A stretch of DNA of 64,000 nt from Actinomyces haliotis (GCF_015355765.1 NZ_JACWNA010000009.1:1-64000), one strand, 5' to 3'; shown: positions 46,748-58,568, counted from the stretch's first letter. Notes: generated from the sequence alone by a model not told the origin. A program made the numbers and translations.

Positions 46748-48643
46748 TCACTCGGGAAGCGAGGGCTCCTCGCCGAGGTCGGCGATGGAGTGCGGACCAT
46801 CCTCGCGGAGGGCGGTCGCAGCCTGCCCGTCGTCGACGAGCTCGGCCTGCACCTGGCCCGTCTCGCGCTCGCGGGCGGCGACGACCGCGCGGCGCGCCGC
46901 GGCGCTCGCGGACTCCGCGCGCCGCAGGCGGGCGCGTGCCTTCTCCTCCGCCGCGAGGGCGACCTCGACCTCGGCCTCCGCCTCGGCGACGGACGGCTCC
47001 TGGTCGACCAGGTGGGTCGGGGCGGACGCGAACATCTCCTTGACGTCGAGGTCGGGGTTGTCCTCCTGGGTCTCGACGAGCTCAGCGGCCTCCTCCTCGG
47101 TCGCCACGGCCGGCATCGAGCCGGGCAGCGGGCGGCGGGCGGTCTCCTTGAGACGGAAGATCGCGAAGAAGGCGAGCAGGGAGGTGAAGATGATCCAGTA
47201 GGCGGGCGTCGTCGCGGAGTGGGTCGCCGTGGAGATGGCCTCCATGATGAAGGCCGCGGTACCGCCGAAGAGGGCGACGGCGATGTTGTAGGCGATGCCC
47301 ATGCCGGAGTAGCGGTGCGCCGTCGGGAAGATGGCGGGCAGCGTGGCGGCGAGGTTGCCGACGTAGGCGGCGGTCGGGTACGCGAGGAGCGCGAGGCCGA
47401 CGAAGGTGGACCACATCTGGCCGTGCTGCATGAGCAGGAAGGCCGGGACGGTGAGGACGATCGTGGCGATCGCCGCGGACCAGAGGACCGGCTTGTGACC
47501 GACGTGGTCGGCGAGGAGGCCGATGGTCGGGATGAGGAAGGCGACGACGATGAGGACGGGCAGCGAGAGCAGGGTGCCGTGGACGGCGTCGTAGCCGAGG
47601 GTCGAGGTGAGGTAGGTCGGGATGTACGCGGTGAGGGCGTAGCCGACGGTGTTGGCGCCCGCGACGAGGATGATCGCGGTGCCGAGCTCGCGCCAGTAGG
47701 TCCGGACCATCTGCGGGAAGGGCAGCGGGCCCTCCTCGGGCTTCATGACGTCGGTCTCCGCGGCCGCGAGGTCGACGTCCTCGGACTCGTCCGCCTGAGC
47801 GCCCTGGAAGGCCGGGGTGTCCTCGATGTGGGTACGGATGTAGAGGGCGATGGCGCCCATGGGGAGCGCGAGGTAGAAGGGGAAGCGCCAGCCCCAGGTG
47901 GCCATCGTGTCGTCGGGCAGGGTCACCATGAGGATGGTGACGAAGCCCGCGCCGAGGGCGTAGCCCATGTACGAGCCCCAGTCGAGGAGGGCGGCGTAGA
48001 ACCCGCGCTTCTTGTCCGGGGAGTACTCGGTGACGAAGGTGGTCGCGCCGGCGTACTCGCCGCCGGTGGAGAAGCCCTGGATGAGCTTGAGGCAGATGAG
48101 GAGGATCGGCGCGGCGACGCCGATCGCGCTGGCGGGCGGCAGCAGGCCGACACCGGTGGTGGCGAGGGCCATCATCGTGAGGGTGAAGGCGAGGATCTCC
48201 TTGCGGCCCATGCGGTCGCCGAGGGATCCCAGGATGACGCCGCCGAGCGGGCGGGCCACGAAGGTCACGGCGAAGACGCCGAGGGAGAAGAGGTTCTGGG
48301 CCGCGTCGGTGGCGTTCGGGAGGAAGGCCTGGCCGATGAGGACGGAGACGTAGCCGTAGACGCCGACGTCGTACCACTCCATGATGTTGCCGACGACGGC
48401 GCCGAGGATGGCCTTGCGGAGCGCGGACTCCTCGACGACGGTGACGTCGTCGGTGCGCAGGCGCCGGCGGCGGCGCATGTTGGCCAGGCGGCGGCGCTCG
48501 CGCTCAGCCCTCTGCGCGGCCTTGGCGGCGCGGGCCTTGCCCGTGCGGTCCGCCTTCTCCTGCGCCTTGCGGGCATGCTTCTCGGCGTTGACGTCGACCT
48601 TCTGGACGGGAGGCTTGCTCGAGGGGGTGGACGTGCTGTCCAT
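46748..48643 (-). CDS. MFS transporter, proline/betaine (ProP)-like, with long charged tails
   Basis: A 631-residue major facilitator protein. The N-terminal 70 residues are Lys/Arg/Ala-rich and cytoplasmic. The 12-helix core carries MFS signatures (FVARPLGGVILGSLGDRMGR, GLLADHVGHKP), and its best match by motif is the metabolite:H+ symporter subfamily including ProP and ShiA. The last about 120 residues are a Glu/Ala/Arg coiled-coil-like tail; ProP of enteric bacteria also ends in a coiled coil for osmosensing. RBS GAGGAACGG. Substrate not determined by sequence. Confidence 0.85.
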   Translation of the reverse strand: MDSTSTPSSKPPVQKVDVNAEKHARKAQEKADRTGKARAAKAAQRAERERRRLANMRRRRRLRTDDVTVVEESALRKAILGAVVGNIMEWYDVGVYGYVSVLIGQAFLPNATDAAQNLFSLGVFAVTFVARPLGGVILGSLGDRMGRKEILAFTLTMMALATTGVGLLPPASAIGVAAPILLICLKLIQGFSTGGEYAGATTFVTEYSPDKKRGFYAALLDWGSYMGYALGAGFVTILMVTLPDDTMATWGWRFPFYLALPMGAIALYIRTHIEDTPAFQGAQADESEDVDLAAAETDVMKPEEGPLPFPQMVRTYWRELGTAIILVAGANTVGYALTAYIPTYLTSTLGYDAVHGTLLSLPVLIVVAFLIPTIGLLADHVGHKPVLWSAAIATIVLTVPAFLLMQHGQMWSTFVGLALLAYPTAAYVGNLAATLPAIFPTAHRYSGMGIAYNIAVALFGGTAAFIMEAISTATHSATTPAYWIIFTSLLAFFAIFRLKETARRPLPGSMPAVATEEEAAELVETQEDNPDLDVKEMFASAPTHLVDQEPSVAEAEAEVEVALAAEEKARARLRRAESASAAARRAVVAARERETGQVQAELVDDGQAATALREDGPHSIADLGEEPSLPE

Positions 48644-49023
48644 TCGATTCCGTTCCTCACGCGACCCGTCTTACCAGGGTCGCTCGGTCACCGGCGCCGC
48701 CGGTGCGGCGCCGCGGAGGGCCCGGCCAGCCGGACGGTCGGGAGCAGTGGCTCGGGATCGTGAGGGAGGGGGGCCGCCTCGCTCACCGCGTGCGCTGGGT
48801 GGGGCACTGAGCGATACGGCATGACTCCGAATCGTGCGGGACCATAACAGAGAATATGAGACGCGTCATCCACGTGGCTGCGGTCACGCCCGCCGTGAAC
48901 CGATCGTGACGTGCGACGACTCCCCCGCCGCGCGCACGAACGCCGTCCCGAGGAGCCCGGGAGCGGGCTCACGAGCTCGGAACGGCGTCGTGACGCGGGT
49001 CTCAGAGGATGCGGTGCGGCTCC
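48644..49023. other. Intergenic region between uspA and the ProP-like gene
   Basis: No supported gene. It contains an AT-richer patch around 48835-48860, probably the promoter of the ProP-like gene, and a CRP-like site at 48855-48870. A minus-strand frame at 48688-48972 looks non-coding. Confidence 0.5.
48855..48870. promoter_or_regulatory. Weak CRP/GlxR-like site upstream of the ProP-like gene
   Basis: TATGAGACGCGTCATC shows TATGA-N6-TCATC symmetry and shares the TGAGACG core with the site at 31040-31055. The match to the consensus is poorer than the other two. Confidence 0.35.
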
Positions 49024-49479
49024 TCAGGCCTGCTGGACGACGAGCACGTCGCAGTGGGACTTGCGCAGCACCTGGATGCTCGCGGCGCCGAAGAGGCGGC
49101 CGGTGAAGGTGGTGGAGCCCTGCGAGCCGACGACGATGAGGTCGGCCTGGGACTCGAGTGCGACGAGGGTGAGGGCCGGGACGGCCCGCCCCTCGACGAC
49201 GACGCCCTGGACCACCGCGACACCGGCCGCGGCGGCCCGCTCACGGGCCCGCTCAACGACGTCGTAGGCCTCGGTCTCGCTCAGGGTGGTCTCGTGGAAG
49301 CGCAGCTCGGGCCCCGCCTCGGTGGCGGTGCGGGCGCGGTCACGGGCGCTGACCGGGTCGAAGCCGGCGACGAGCAGCAGGGTCGCGTCGTGGGCGACGG
49401 CCTCGGCGCAGGCGCGCTCGAGGACGGTGGTGTCGGCGTCGAGGTCCGCGACCCCGGCGACGATGGTCGAGTAGGACAT
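49024..49479 (-). CDS. Universal stress protein (UspA family)
   Basis: A 151-residue single-domain USP. The ATP-binding glycine motif is visible in VVGSQGSTTFTGRLFGAAS, followed by the closing strand CDVLVVQQA. ATG at 49479 with AGGAGGAT upstream. It lies 32 bases downstream of the sugar transporter on the same strand and may be co-transcribed with it. Confidence 0.88.
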   Translation of the reverse strand: MSYSTIVAGVADLDADTTVLERACAEAVAHDATLLLVAGFDPVSARDRARTATEAGPELRFHETTLSETEAYDVVERARERAAAAGVAVVQGVVVEGRAVPALTLVALESQADLIVVGSQGSTTFTGRLFGAASIQVLRKSHCDVLVVQQA

Positions 49480-49511
49480 GGGGGATCCTCCTGGTTCGTG
49501 TCGGGGCCGGG

Positions 49512-50924
49512 TCAGGCGACGGTCGTCGGGGTCGTCTCGACGACGCCGGCGCGGGCCAGCGGATCGGCGTCCTTCTCGACGTTGATCCACTGGATGAGCA
49601 GGCCGGCGACGCCGAGGAAGGCCCCGGCGAACAGCAGCGCGTCGACCGGGCTGGCGCCGAGGAGGTGGTCGTAGACCCAGCCGAAGGTGAAGGTCTGGAT
49701 GAGCATCGGGATGACGATCATCATGTTGAGCACGCCCATGTAGACGCCCTGGCGCTCGTGGCGGATCATCTCGGTGGCCATGACGTAGGGGATGCCGTTG
49801 ATGGAGGCCCAGGCGATGCCGATGCCGATCATCGGCAGGTAGAGGATCGTCGTGTGGCCTACCGACCCCAGGTGGGTGAGCAGGTAGAAGCTGACGGCGG
49901 CGATGAGCAGCGAGATCGTGTGGACGTGCTTCGGGCCGATCGCCGCGGAGGCGCGAGCCAGGAAGAGCGCCACGACGGTGCAGGACAGGTAGTAGGCGAC
50001 CATGAGGCCGGTCGCGAAGCCGGAGGCGTGCGAGAAGGCCTCGGTGGAGGCGTAGCCGGACTTCGTGATGTCGACGCCGAAGTACTTCACGGCGACCATG
50101 AGGCCCAGGTACTGCCAGAAGACGTTCATCGCGTACCACTGGAAGAAGTAGACGCAGGCCAGCTTCTTGAGGCCTCGCGGCATCTCCGTGATGGCGACGA
50201 CGATGTCCTGGACGAAGCCGAAGGGCCCCTCCTCCTTCTTCTTGCGCTCGAGCTCGGCCAGCTCGTGCTCCGTCGGCGGGAGCTCCTTGGTGGACAGGAC
50301 CGAGACGAGGACCGTGGCGATCGAGCAGACCGAGCCGACCATGAAGGCGCCGAAGATCCAGTAGGGGATGCCCGCGGCGGTCGCGCCCTTGAGGGTGGTC
50401 TCGAGGACGGAGAGCGTCCCGGCGGCGAGGGCCGAGCCCGCGCCGCAGAAGAGGGACTGGACGAGGAAGCCCTTGGCGAGCTGGTTCTGGGGGAGGCGGT
50501 CGGCGATGAAGGCGCGGTAGGGCTCCATGGCCGTGTTATTGCTGGCGTCCAGCAGCCACAGGCACAGCGCCGCCATCCAGACGGCCGTCACGAAGGGCAT
50601 GAGGAAGAGGAAGACCGAGCAGCCGATGGCGCCGATGATGAAGAAGGGCTTGCGGCGCCCCCACTTCGGGGACCAGGTGCGGTCGGAGAGCGCACCGATG
50701 ATGGGCTGGATGAGCAGACCCGTGACGGGGCCGGCGAGGTTGAGGATCGGCAGCTCGTCCGGGGACGCCCCGAGGAACTGGTAGATCGGCGACATCGCGT
50801 TCTGCTGCATGCCGAAGGAGTACTGGATCCCGAAGAATCCGAGGTTCATGAGCAGGATCTGCGTCGTGCTCATGAGGGGCTTGTGGGCGGTGTCGACGAC
50901 TCCGCTCTGCGTCTGCTGCGCCAT
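49512..50924 (-). CDS. MFS sugar transporter (GPH/SLC45-like, probable maltose/sucrose type)
   Basis: A 470-residue, 12-helix transporter. Features of the SLC45/GPH-like group: early helix NLGFFGIQYSFGMQQNAMSP, then QPIIGALSDRTWSPKWGRRK and the central cytoplasmic loop rich in Glu/Lys (ELAELERKKKEEG). The related bacterial proteins carry disaccharides with protons or sodium. ATG at 50924 with AAGGA six bases upstream; the longer open frame is low-complexity. No glycosidase gene is adjacent, so substrate is open. Confidence 0.85.
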   Translation of the reverse strand: MAQQTQSGVVDTAHKPLMSTTQILLMNLGFFGIQYSFGMQQNAMSPIYQFLGASPDELPILNLAGPVTGLLIQPIIGALSDRTWSPKWGRRKPFFIIGAIGCSVFLFLMPFVTAVWMAALCLWLLDASNNTAMEPYRAFIADRLPQNQLAKGFLVQSLFCGAGSALAAGTLSVLETTLKGATAAGIPYWIFGAFMVGSVCSIATVLVSVLSTKELPPTEHELAELERKKKEEGPFGFVQDIVVAITEMPRGLKKLACVYFFQWYAMNVFWQYLGLMVAVKYFGVDITKSGYASTEAFSHASGFATGLMVAYYLSCTVVALFLARASAAIGPKHVHTISLLIAAVSFYLLTHLGSVGHTTILYLPMIGIGIAWASINGIPYVMATEMIRHERQGVYMGVLNMMIVIPMLIQTFTFGWVYDHLLGASPVDALLFAGAFLGVAGLLIQWINVEKDADPLARAGVVETTPTTVA

Positions 50925-51112
50925 GAGGGGTCCTTGGGACGGGAACGGGTGGGGGCGTCGGCAGCCGGACGAGGGCGGCGGTGGGGCCGAGATCGTCACG
51001 CTGCCGGAAACGCCGTTCACGCACCGTACGCCTCTCGGCGTCGTCGCGCTCCCGAAACGAGCACCGTGCGGCACGCGTGCGGCCTGTGGAGCGACCCGGC
51101 CCTGAGCACCGG

Positions 51113-51148
51113 CGGAGGGCGGGCACCCAGTGGGGTGCCCGCCCTCCG
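51113..51148 (-). terminator. Terminator of clpC
   Basis: A perfect 16-base stem CGGAGGGCGGGCACCC / GGGTGCCCGCCCTCCG with a four-base loop, about 60 bases beyond the clpC stop and before the sugar transporter start. Confidence 0.85.
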
Positions 51149-51209
51149 TGAGCGGTGCTGCGCCGTCGGCCGACCGAGGCCCCGTCGATGGCGCGGCGTC
51201 AGGACGTCG

Positions 51210-53825
<2,616 letters not shown>

Positions 53826-54064
53826 CGCTGGTTTCTCCTCGGCACGTGCTTTCGGGTGGTCGCGCCCGGCGGTCTCGCGCGGGGAGGCTCGGAGAGCCGC
53901 CGGAGACAGGGCGCTGGCACGTGCTGGTAAGGCTAACCGCGGGGGTGGGGGCGGCATGCCACTGTTCGCAGTGGGCGTGGAGGCGGGTTGAGTCGAGGAG
54001 ACTCAGGGTTGAGGTGGTGCTGCCTGCGCTTCGCATGTCGGGACCCCCACCGCCCGCGCCCCGT

Positions 54065-54158
54065 TGCACCCCTCGCGTCGGCTTGCGCCCTGTGCGCCCC
54101 GTCGATACGTGCCAACGACGCGCACAGGGCGCGAATCGGAGCGCAGGGTGCGAAGCAG
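54065..54158. repeat. Dispersed repeat, copy 1 (left of the ABC relic)
   Basis: Starting TGCACCCCTCGCGTCGGCTT, it aligns with 55488-55563 over most of its length at roughly three-quarters identity, sharing blocks such as CTGTGCGC, TCGA-ACGT and CAGGGTGCGAAGC. It has an extra segment near its right end. The two copies flank the ABC exporter remnants in the same orientation. Confidence 0.6.
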
Positions 54159-54297
54159 TGATGGTGACGCGGGCTCACTCGGGCCACGGCACCGAGCACC
54201 TCCAGTGCGAGCGCGCGGCCGTGCGCATCCCCGAAGAAGGCGCCAGATGGGGCCACAGCGGTCGCCCGAGCTCGATGAGGCCGCCGTAAGAAACACC

Positions 54298-54362
54298 GAG
54301 CCAGCCCGTTTGGCGCGAGTCAGCCCGAGAACCAGGCGCACTCGCGCCAAACGGGCTGACTC
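54298..54362. repeat. Large hairpin element next to the truncated permease
   Basis: Arms of 23 bases (54298-54320 and 54340-54362; core AGCCCGTTTGGCGCGAGT) differ at one position and enclose a 19-base loop. It begins 40 bases beyond the end of the broken permease frame. There is no upstream intact gene for it to terminate, so it resembles a palindromic mobile or REP-like element. Confidence 0.7.
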
Positions 54363-54401
54363 GAGCCGGTGCTGGCACCTCCATACCGCCGGCTGCGTCC
54401 G

Positions 54402-54590
54402 TCAGTAGTCGATGCCGTAACCGCGGAGCGAGACGTCAACGCCGACGGGCTCGCGGACGAACTGGATCAGGCTCGTGCGCGTCAGCGACGCGACGGCGGC
54501 GAGCGAGCTCCCGGGCCGGGGTGTCAAGGCGTGGGAGGACCGGCGTCCGGTGCGGGCGACGTCGTGGGCGGCGGGCGAGAGGGCGGTCAT
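54402..54590 (-). pseudogene. N-terminal remnant of an ABC-2 type permease
   Basis: A 62-residue frame begins MTALSPAAHDVARTGRRSSH and reaches SLIQFVREPVG, which is how many actinobacterial ABC-2 exporter permeases enter their first membrane helix. It then diverges (VDVSLRGYGIDY) and stops. All six membrane helices are missing. It lies 50 bases after the matching ATPase remnant, as in an exporter operon. Confidence 0.7.
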
Positions 54591-54639
54591 GGTGGTCTCC
54601 TGAGCGTGACGCGGCGGGACGGAGCGGTTCGGGCAGCGC

Positions 54640-55341
54640 TCAGGCGGCGTCGCCCTGGGGACGGCCCGTCGCCTCGTGGTCGGCGACGAGGGCGAGGTAG
54701 TGGTCCTCGAGGCTGGGCGGGCGGCCCTCCAGGCCGGGCACCTCGCCGTCAGCTCCCGCGAGCCGGTCGGTGAGCTCGGCGACGAGCGCCGTCGGGCGGG
54801 TCGTCCTGGTGCTGCGAGGCGTTCTCCCCTCGAGCCAGGAGACGAGGCACTCCGAGCCGGCCGAGCGGGCGAGCTCGGTGACGGTTCCGTCCTCAGCGAG
54901 GCACCCGCCGAGGCGGCGGCGCCTCCTACCGGAGAGGCGGCCGGCCCGGGTGCGGGCGTCATCGGCGAGGCCGACCCGAGCGATGGTGGCGGCGACGTCG
55001 GCGGGCTCGACGTAGAAGCGGGCGGAGGACGCGACCGCCTCCGTCACCGTGAGGTCGACGAGGTCGTGGGAGGACTGGGAGACGACGCCGAGGCGGGCGC
55101 GCCAGGCGCGACCGGCACGGCGGGGCTCCTCACCGAGGACGCGCACCTCACCGGCGTCGGGACGGAGCAGACCCTGGAGGATCTCGACGGTCGTCGTCTT
55201 GCCTGCGCCGTTCGGGCCGAGGAGGGCGAGGACGATGCCAGGAGCGACCGTGAGGTCGAGGCCGGTGAGGACCTGCTTCGGGCCGTAGGACTTGGTGAGC
55301 CCTCGCAGCTCGACAGCGGGGGCGGCGGTCATGTCGTTCAC
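54640..55341 (-). pseudogene. ABC exporter ATP-binding protein with internal deletion
   Basis: A 233-residue in-frame remnant. Walker A LLGPNGAGKTTT and the Q-loop region RLGVVSQSSHDLVDLT are intact. The signature region begins AGRLSGRRRRRLGG and then jumps directly to GTVTELARSAGSECL, so the stretch that should hold the end of the LSGGQ motif, Walker B (hhhhDEP), the D-loop and the H-loop, about 70-80 residues, is gone. The C-terminus continues normally (LVAELTDRLAGADGEVPGLE). Without Walker B it cannot hydrolyse ATP. Confidence 0.78.
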
Positions 55342-55647
55342 AACACCAGCCTCGGTGCCGCGACGGCTCGCCGGTAGCGACCGGACGGCTCACTCGGGCG
55401 CCCACCGATCGGTGGACAGCAGATCGTGGCCCCGAGTCCCGGCGGGCCCTCCGAGGTCACGTCCCGCACGCACCGCCCGCACACCAATGCACCCTTCGCC
55501 CCGGTTTGCACGCTGTGCGCGGCTTCGACACGTACCGACGGCGCGCGCAGGGTGCGAAGCGGCGTGGTAGGTGCGGAGCAGCGAGGCGGGTGCGAAGCGG
55601 CGCGGTCGGTGCAAAGCGGAGCAACGGGCCCGACGCGGCGCGCGCGA
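55342..55647. other. Intergenic region right of the ABC relic
   Basis: No supported gene. It carries the second copy of the dispersed repeat (55488-55563) followed by short GTGCGAAGCGGCG-like iterations to about 55620. Confidence 0.5.
55488..55563. repeat. Dispersed repeat, copy 2 (right of the ABC relic)
   Basis: Starting TGCACCCTTCGCCCCGGTTT, it is homologous to 54065-54158 in the same orientation. The last portion (GGTGCGAAGCGG) is reiterated in degenerate form three more times up to about 55620. Confidence 0.6.
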
Positions 55648-56118
55648 TCAGGCCTCGACGAGGATCGTGACCGGGCCGTCGGCCTCCATGTCGATGAGCA
55701 TGTGGGCACCGAACCTGCCCGTCGCCACCTCCAGGCCACGCGAGCGCAGGTCCGCGGCCACCGCCTCCACGAGGGGCTCAGCCACCTCCCCGGGCGCGGC
55801 CGCGTTCCACGACGGGCGGCGCCCCTTGCGCACGTCGGCGTAGAGCGTGAACTGGCTGACGACGAGCACCGGCGCGCCAAGGTCCGTGACGGACACCTCG
55901 TTCCCCCGCTCGCCCTCGGACGCGGGGCCGTCGAAGAGGCGCAGCTCCGCGATCTTCCGGGCGACCGTCGCCACCTGCTCGGGGCCGTCGTCGTGCGTGG
56001 CGCCGACGAGGACGAGGAGGCCGGGCCGGGTGATCTCACCGACGACCTGCGGGCCGCGGCCGTCGCCGTCGTCGACACGGACGGCGGCCCGGACCACCCG
56101 CTGAAGGACGGCGCGCAT
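55648..56118 (-). CDS. dtd: D-aminoacyl-tRNA deacylase
   Basis: A 156-residue proofreading enzyme that removes D-amino acids from tRNA. The active-site strand [17 protein letters not shown] and the C-terminal Gly-Pro motif ([10 protein letters not shown]) are present. It begins [13 protein letters not shown] as expected, and its ATG overlaps the DUF2516 stop by one base. Confidence 0.94.
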   Translation of the reverse strand: MRAVLQRVVRAAVRVDDGDGRGPQVVGEITRPGLLVLVGATHDDGPEQVATVARKIAELRLFDGPASEGERGNEVSVTDLGAPVLVVSQFTLYADVRKGRRPSWNAAAPGEVAEPLVEAVAADLRSRGLEVATGRFGAHMLIDMEADGPVTILVEA

Positions 56119-56528
56119 CAGCGCCGCCAGCCGCCGTCGCCGCCCGGCCTGCCACCGCGCCCGTCGCGGTGGTTCGGCCGGGTCTGGCTGGAGCCGTCCG
56201 CGCGGCGCACGCGCGAGCGCACCCGCACCGGCTTGAGGTAGTCGAGCGCGGGGCGGACGTCCGCGAGGTAGACGGCGTTCGCGACGAAGCCGAGCAGACC
56301 GAGCATCGATCCGGAGCCGAGGAGCAGCACGGCGATGAAGCCGGCGGCGTTGACGCCCATCCAGAAGCCCTTCGTCCGCTTGCCTGCGGCCACGAAGTGG
56401 TCGGCGGGGCGGCGCAGGACGTCGACGAAGGCGAGGACTCCCACGATGACCGCCGCCCACTGCAGCGCGAGGTACGCCCAGTGGACGAGCAGCTGGGTGT
56501 ACACGGCGAGGGTGGCGAGGACGTTCAC
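56118..56528 (-). CDS. DUF2516 family membrane protein
   Basis: A roughly 136-residue protein with about three helices ([20 protein letters not shown], then [18 protein letters not shown]) and a basic Arg/Gly-rich cytoplasmic tail. DUF2516 is an actinobacterial family of unknown function often found near dtd and ygfZ, as here. GTG at 56528 with AGGGTGG upstream is preferred over ATG at 56588, which would overlap the upstream gene by 32 bases. Confidence 0.8.
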   Translation of the reverse strand: MNVLATLAVYTQLLVHWAYLALQWAAVIVGVLAFVDVLRRPADHFVAAGKRTKGFWMGVNAAGFIAVLLLGSGSMLGLLGFVANAVYLADVRPALDYLKPVRVRSRVRRADGSSQTRPNHRDGRGGRPGGDGGWRR

Positions 56529-56556
56529 GCTGGCCACCCTAACGGCGCGCCACGGC

Positions 56557-57759
56557 TCAGTGGAGAAGCGACTTGCGGAGTCCCTCACCCGGGCGCTGCG
56601 CCGGGCTCGCGGTCGCTCGCCCCTCCGGGGTCACGAGGAGCTCCTGGGCGGCGTCGACGCGTCCGAGGACCTCAGGCACAGCGCCCTCCTCGATCTCCGC
56701 GGGGTCCTCCGTCACCTCGACGGTGAGGGCTGCGTCGGCCGGGACGTTGCGCTTGATGAGGGCGAGGGCCATCGGGCCGAGGTCGTGGTGGCGAACGACC
56801 GAGGTGACCGTCCCGACCTTCTTCTCCCCGAGGCGGACGACGGCGCCCGGCAGGGGCAGCTCGCCGGCCAGGCCGTCGAGCTGGAGGACCGTGAGGCGGC
56901 GCGGGGGCCGGCCGAGGTTGAGCGTGCGGGCGATGGTCTCCTGCCCGGGGTAGCAGCCCTTGGTCACGTGGACGGCGGTGCGCAGCCAGTCGAGCTCGTG
57001 CGGGATGACGCGGGAGTCGACCTCGCGCGCCCACCGCGGCCGGCCGGCCTCGACGCGCAGCGCCTCCCAGGCCAGCGACCCGGCGAGCGACCGGGACGCG
57101 CCCGGACGGTCCTCGCCGCCGCGCAGGAAGCCGACGGCGACGGCCTCGGCGTGATCCTCGGGAACGAGGACCATCCCGGCGCGGTAGCCGGTGCCGGGGT
57201 GGGGGCGCTCCAGGCCGACGTCGTAGCTGGTGCCACCGTCGGTGACGCCGGGCCACGGGTCGCGCCAGGTGCCGAGGTGGGCGCCGGCGTCCGTTGCGGC
57301 GGCCTCAAGGGCGTCGATCCCGTCGCCCATCGCGCCGAGGGCGACGACGTCGGGCAGGGAGGCGACCTCGACGCGCAGCATGAAGCGCATGGAGTCGAGA
57401 AAGGCGGCGAGGGCCTCGCCATCGCCCGCCTCCGTGACGAGGAGCAGACGCTCGCCGTCGTCGAGGGCCGCCATGGCGTGGTCGACGTGGCCCTGCGCGT
57501 CCAGCAGCAGGGTCTCTGCCCCGCCGTCGCCCGGGGTCAGGCCCGTGAGGACCTGGCTGGACAGCGTAGTGAGCCAGGACACCCGGTCGGGACCCGTGAC
57601 GGCGACGACGTCGCGGGCGAGCGCGGTGACGGCGCGGCCGGCCTCGAGGGCGTTCTGCTCGCGCAGCGGGCTGCCGTAGTGGGCGGGGACGGGCGCGTCG
57701 ACGTCGCCCTCGGAGTTGGGGGCGGCCCCGTCGCGGTCGAGCAGGGGGCTGCGGCGCAT
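56557..57759 (-). CDS. ygfZ: YgfZ/GcvT-like folate-binding protein
   Basis: A 400-residue tetrahydrofolate-binding protein of the YgfZ type, implicated in repair or assembly of Fe-S clusters. The diagnostic motif KGCYPGQE is present (VTKGCYPGQETIARTL), and the N-terminal part has the GcvT-like fold (VTGPDRVSWLTTLSSQVLTGL). Its start overlaps the nitrobindin-like stop by one base. The LutA/LutB Fe-S proteins in this window are plausible clients, but this is inference. Confidence 0.9.
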   Translation of the reverse strand: MRRSPLLDRDGAAPNSEGDVDAPVPAHYGSPLREQNALEAGRAVTALARDVVAVTGPDRVSWLTTLSSQVLTGLTPGDGGAETLLLDAQGHVDHAMAALDDGERLLLVTEAGDGEALAAFLDSMRFMLRVEVASLPDVVALGAMGDGIDALEAAATDAGAHLGTWRDPWPGVTDGGTSYDVGLERPHPGTGYRAGMVLVPEDHAEAVAVGFLRGGEDRPGASRSLAGSLAWEALRVEAGRPRWAREVDSRVIPHELDWLRTAVHVTKGCYPGQETIARTLNLGRPPRRLTVLQLDGLAGELPLPGAVVRLGEKKVGTVTSVVRHHDLGPMALALIKRNVPADAALTVEVTEDPAEIEEGAVPEVLGRVDAAQELLVTPEGRATASPAQRPGEGLRKSLLH

Positions 57760-58499
57760 CAGGCCTCGGTCCCCTCGCCGGCGTCGTCGGCGTCGGCAGA
57801 GTCGTCACTCGCGAGCTCGGAGCCGACGCCGGCGCGCAGCGCCTCGTCCTTGGCGATGGCGTCGCGCAGGGCCGCACCGGGCTCGTTCCCGGGGTCGTTC
57901 GGGTCCTCGACGCGGCCCAGGCGGCCCGAGGCGTAGGTCCTGAGCTCCTTCTCGCCGAAGGCGGCCATGTCCTGGGTCCACATGAGGTCGCCGCGGACGA
58001 GGCCGAACATGCGGGTCATCTCGGTGAGCTCGGCGGAGGTGCGGGTGCGGCCGACGGCCTGGGTGGAGACGTTGGCGCGCGGTCCCTGGATCCAGCCCTC
58101 CCAGACGGCGACGTGGCCGGCGGGGTCGTTGGTGACGAGCTCGAGGGTCGTGATGGGGGTCTTGGTGTCGGCGTCGTCGGAGTCGGGGGTCTCCTGGCCG
58201 ACGGGGCGCCAGTAGGTGGTCTCGGTGGACCAGACCTGGGCGGGGGTGATGCGCTCGGCGCCCTCGAGGCCGGGCATCTCGAAGTCGAGGTTCTCGCTCT
58301 TGGTGGCGTCCAGGGTCCAGATCGTCGTCGTCTGGCGGACGTAGGGGCCGCCGTCGTGGTCGAAGGTCATCTCCTGGTAGACGGCCTGCTCGGGCACCGT
58401 CTCGCCGTAGGTGAGGATGCCGTAGCCGCGCCAGGTGCCGATGAGCCAGGCGAGCGGGTAGATCTCGGGAGACAGGTCGTCGGGGAGCGTGAAAGCCAT
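57759..58499 (-). CDS. Nitrobindin-like beta-barrel protein (DUF1794/THAP4 family)
   Basis: A 246-residue protein. The family signature near the N-terminus is LAWLIGTWRGYGI (residues 16-28), and barrel strands follow to about residue 195, then an acidic disordered tail. Known nitrobindins bind haem through a His in the last strand and isomerise peroxynitrite. Here the corresponding segment reads GEKELRTYASGRLGR (about 182-196) with no His, so haem binding is doubtful. It heads the nitrobindin-ygfZ-DUF2516-dtd unit with one-base overlaps. Confidence 0.82.
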   Translation of the reverse strand: MAFTLPDDLSPEIYPLAWLIGTWRGYGILTYGETVPEQAVYQEMTFDHDGGPYVRQTTTIWTLDATKSENLDFEMPGLEGAERITPAQVWSTETTYWRPVGQETPDSDDADTKTPITTLELVTNDPAGHVAVWEGWIQGPRANVSTQAVGRTRTSAELTEMTRMFGLVRGDLMWTQDMAAFGEKELRTYASGRLGRVEDPNDPGNEPGAALRDAIAKDEALRAGVGSELASDDSADADDAGEGTEA

Positions 58500-58568
58500 G
58501 GCGGCAGGGTACGTGTCCTGGCGCCGACGACGCCGTGTCGGGAGGCACGATCCCGCTTCGCCCTCGGC

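Larger units (their letters stand above)
53826..54401. other. clpC upstream region carrying repeats
   Basis: No supported gene in 576 bases. It contains the clpC promoter region, a copy of a dispersed repeat at 54065-54158 and a large hairpin element at 54298-54362. Short frames here are incompatible with one another and have no family resemblance. Confidence 0.55.

Noticed and set aside
48688-48972. Minus-strand frame of 94 codons between uspA and the ProP-like gene
   Set aside because: Arg/Ser-rich, no homology, no ribosome binding site; overlaps a promoter region.
54640-55341. Functional ABC ATPase or resistance exporter
   Set aside because: Walker B, D-loop and H-loop are missing and the permease is truncated.
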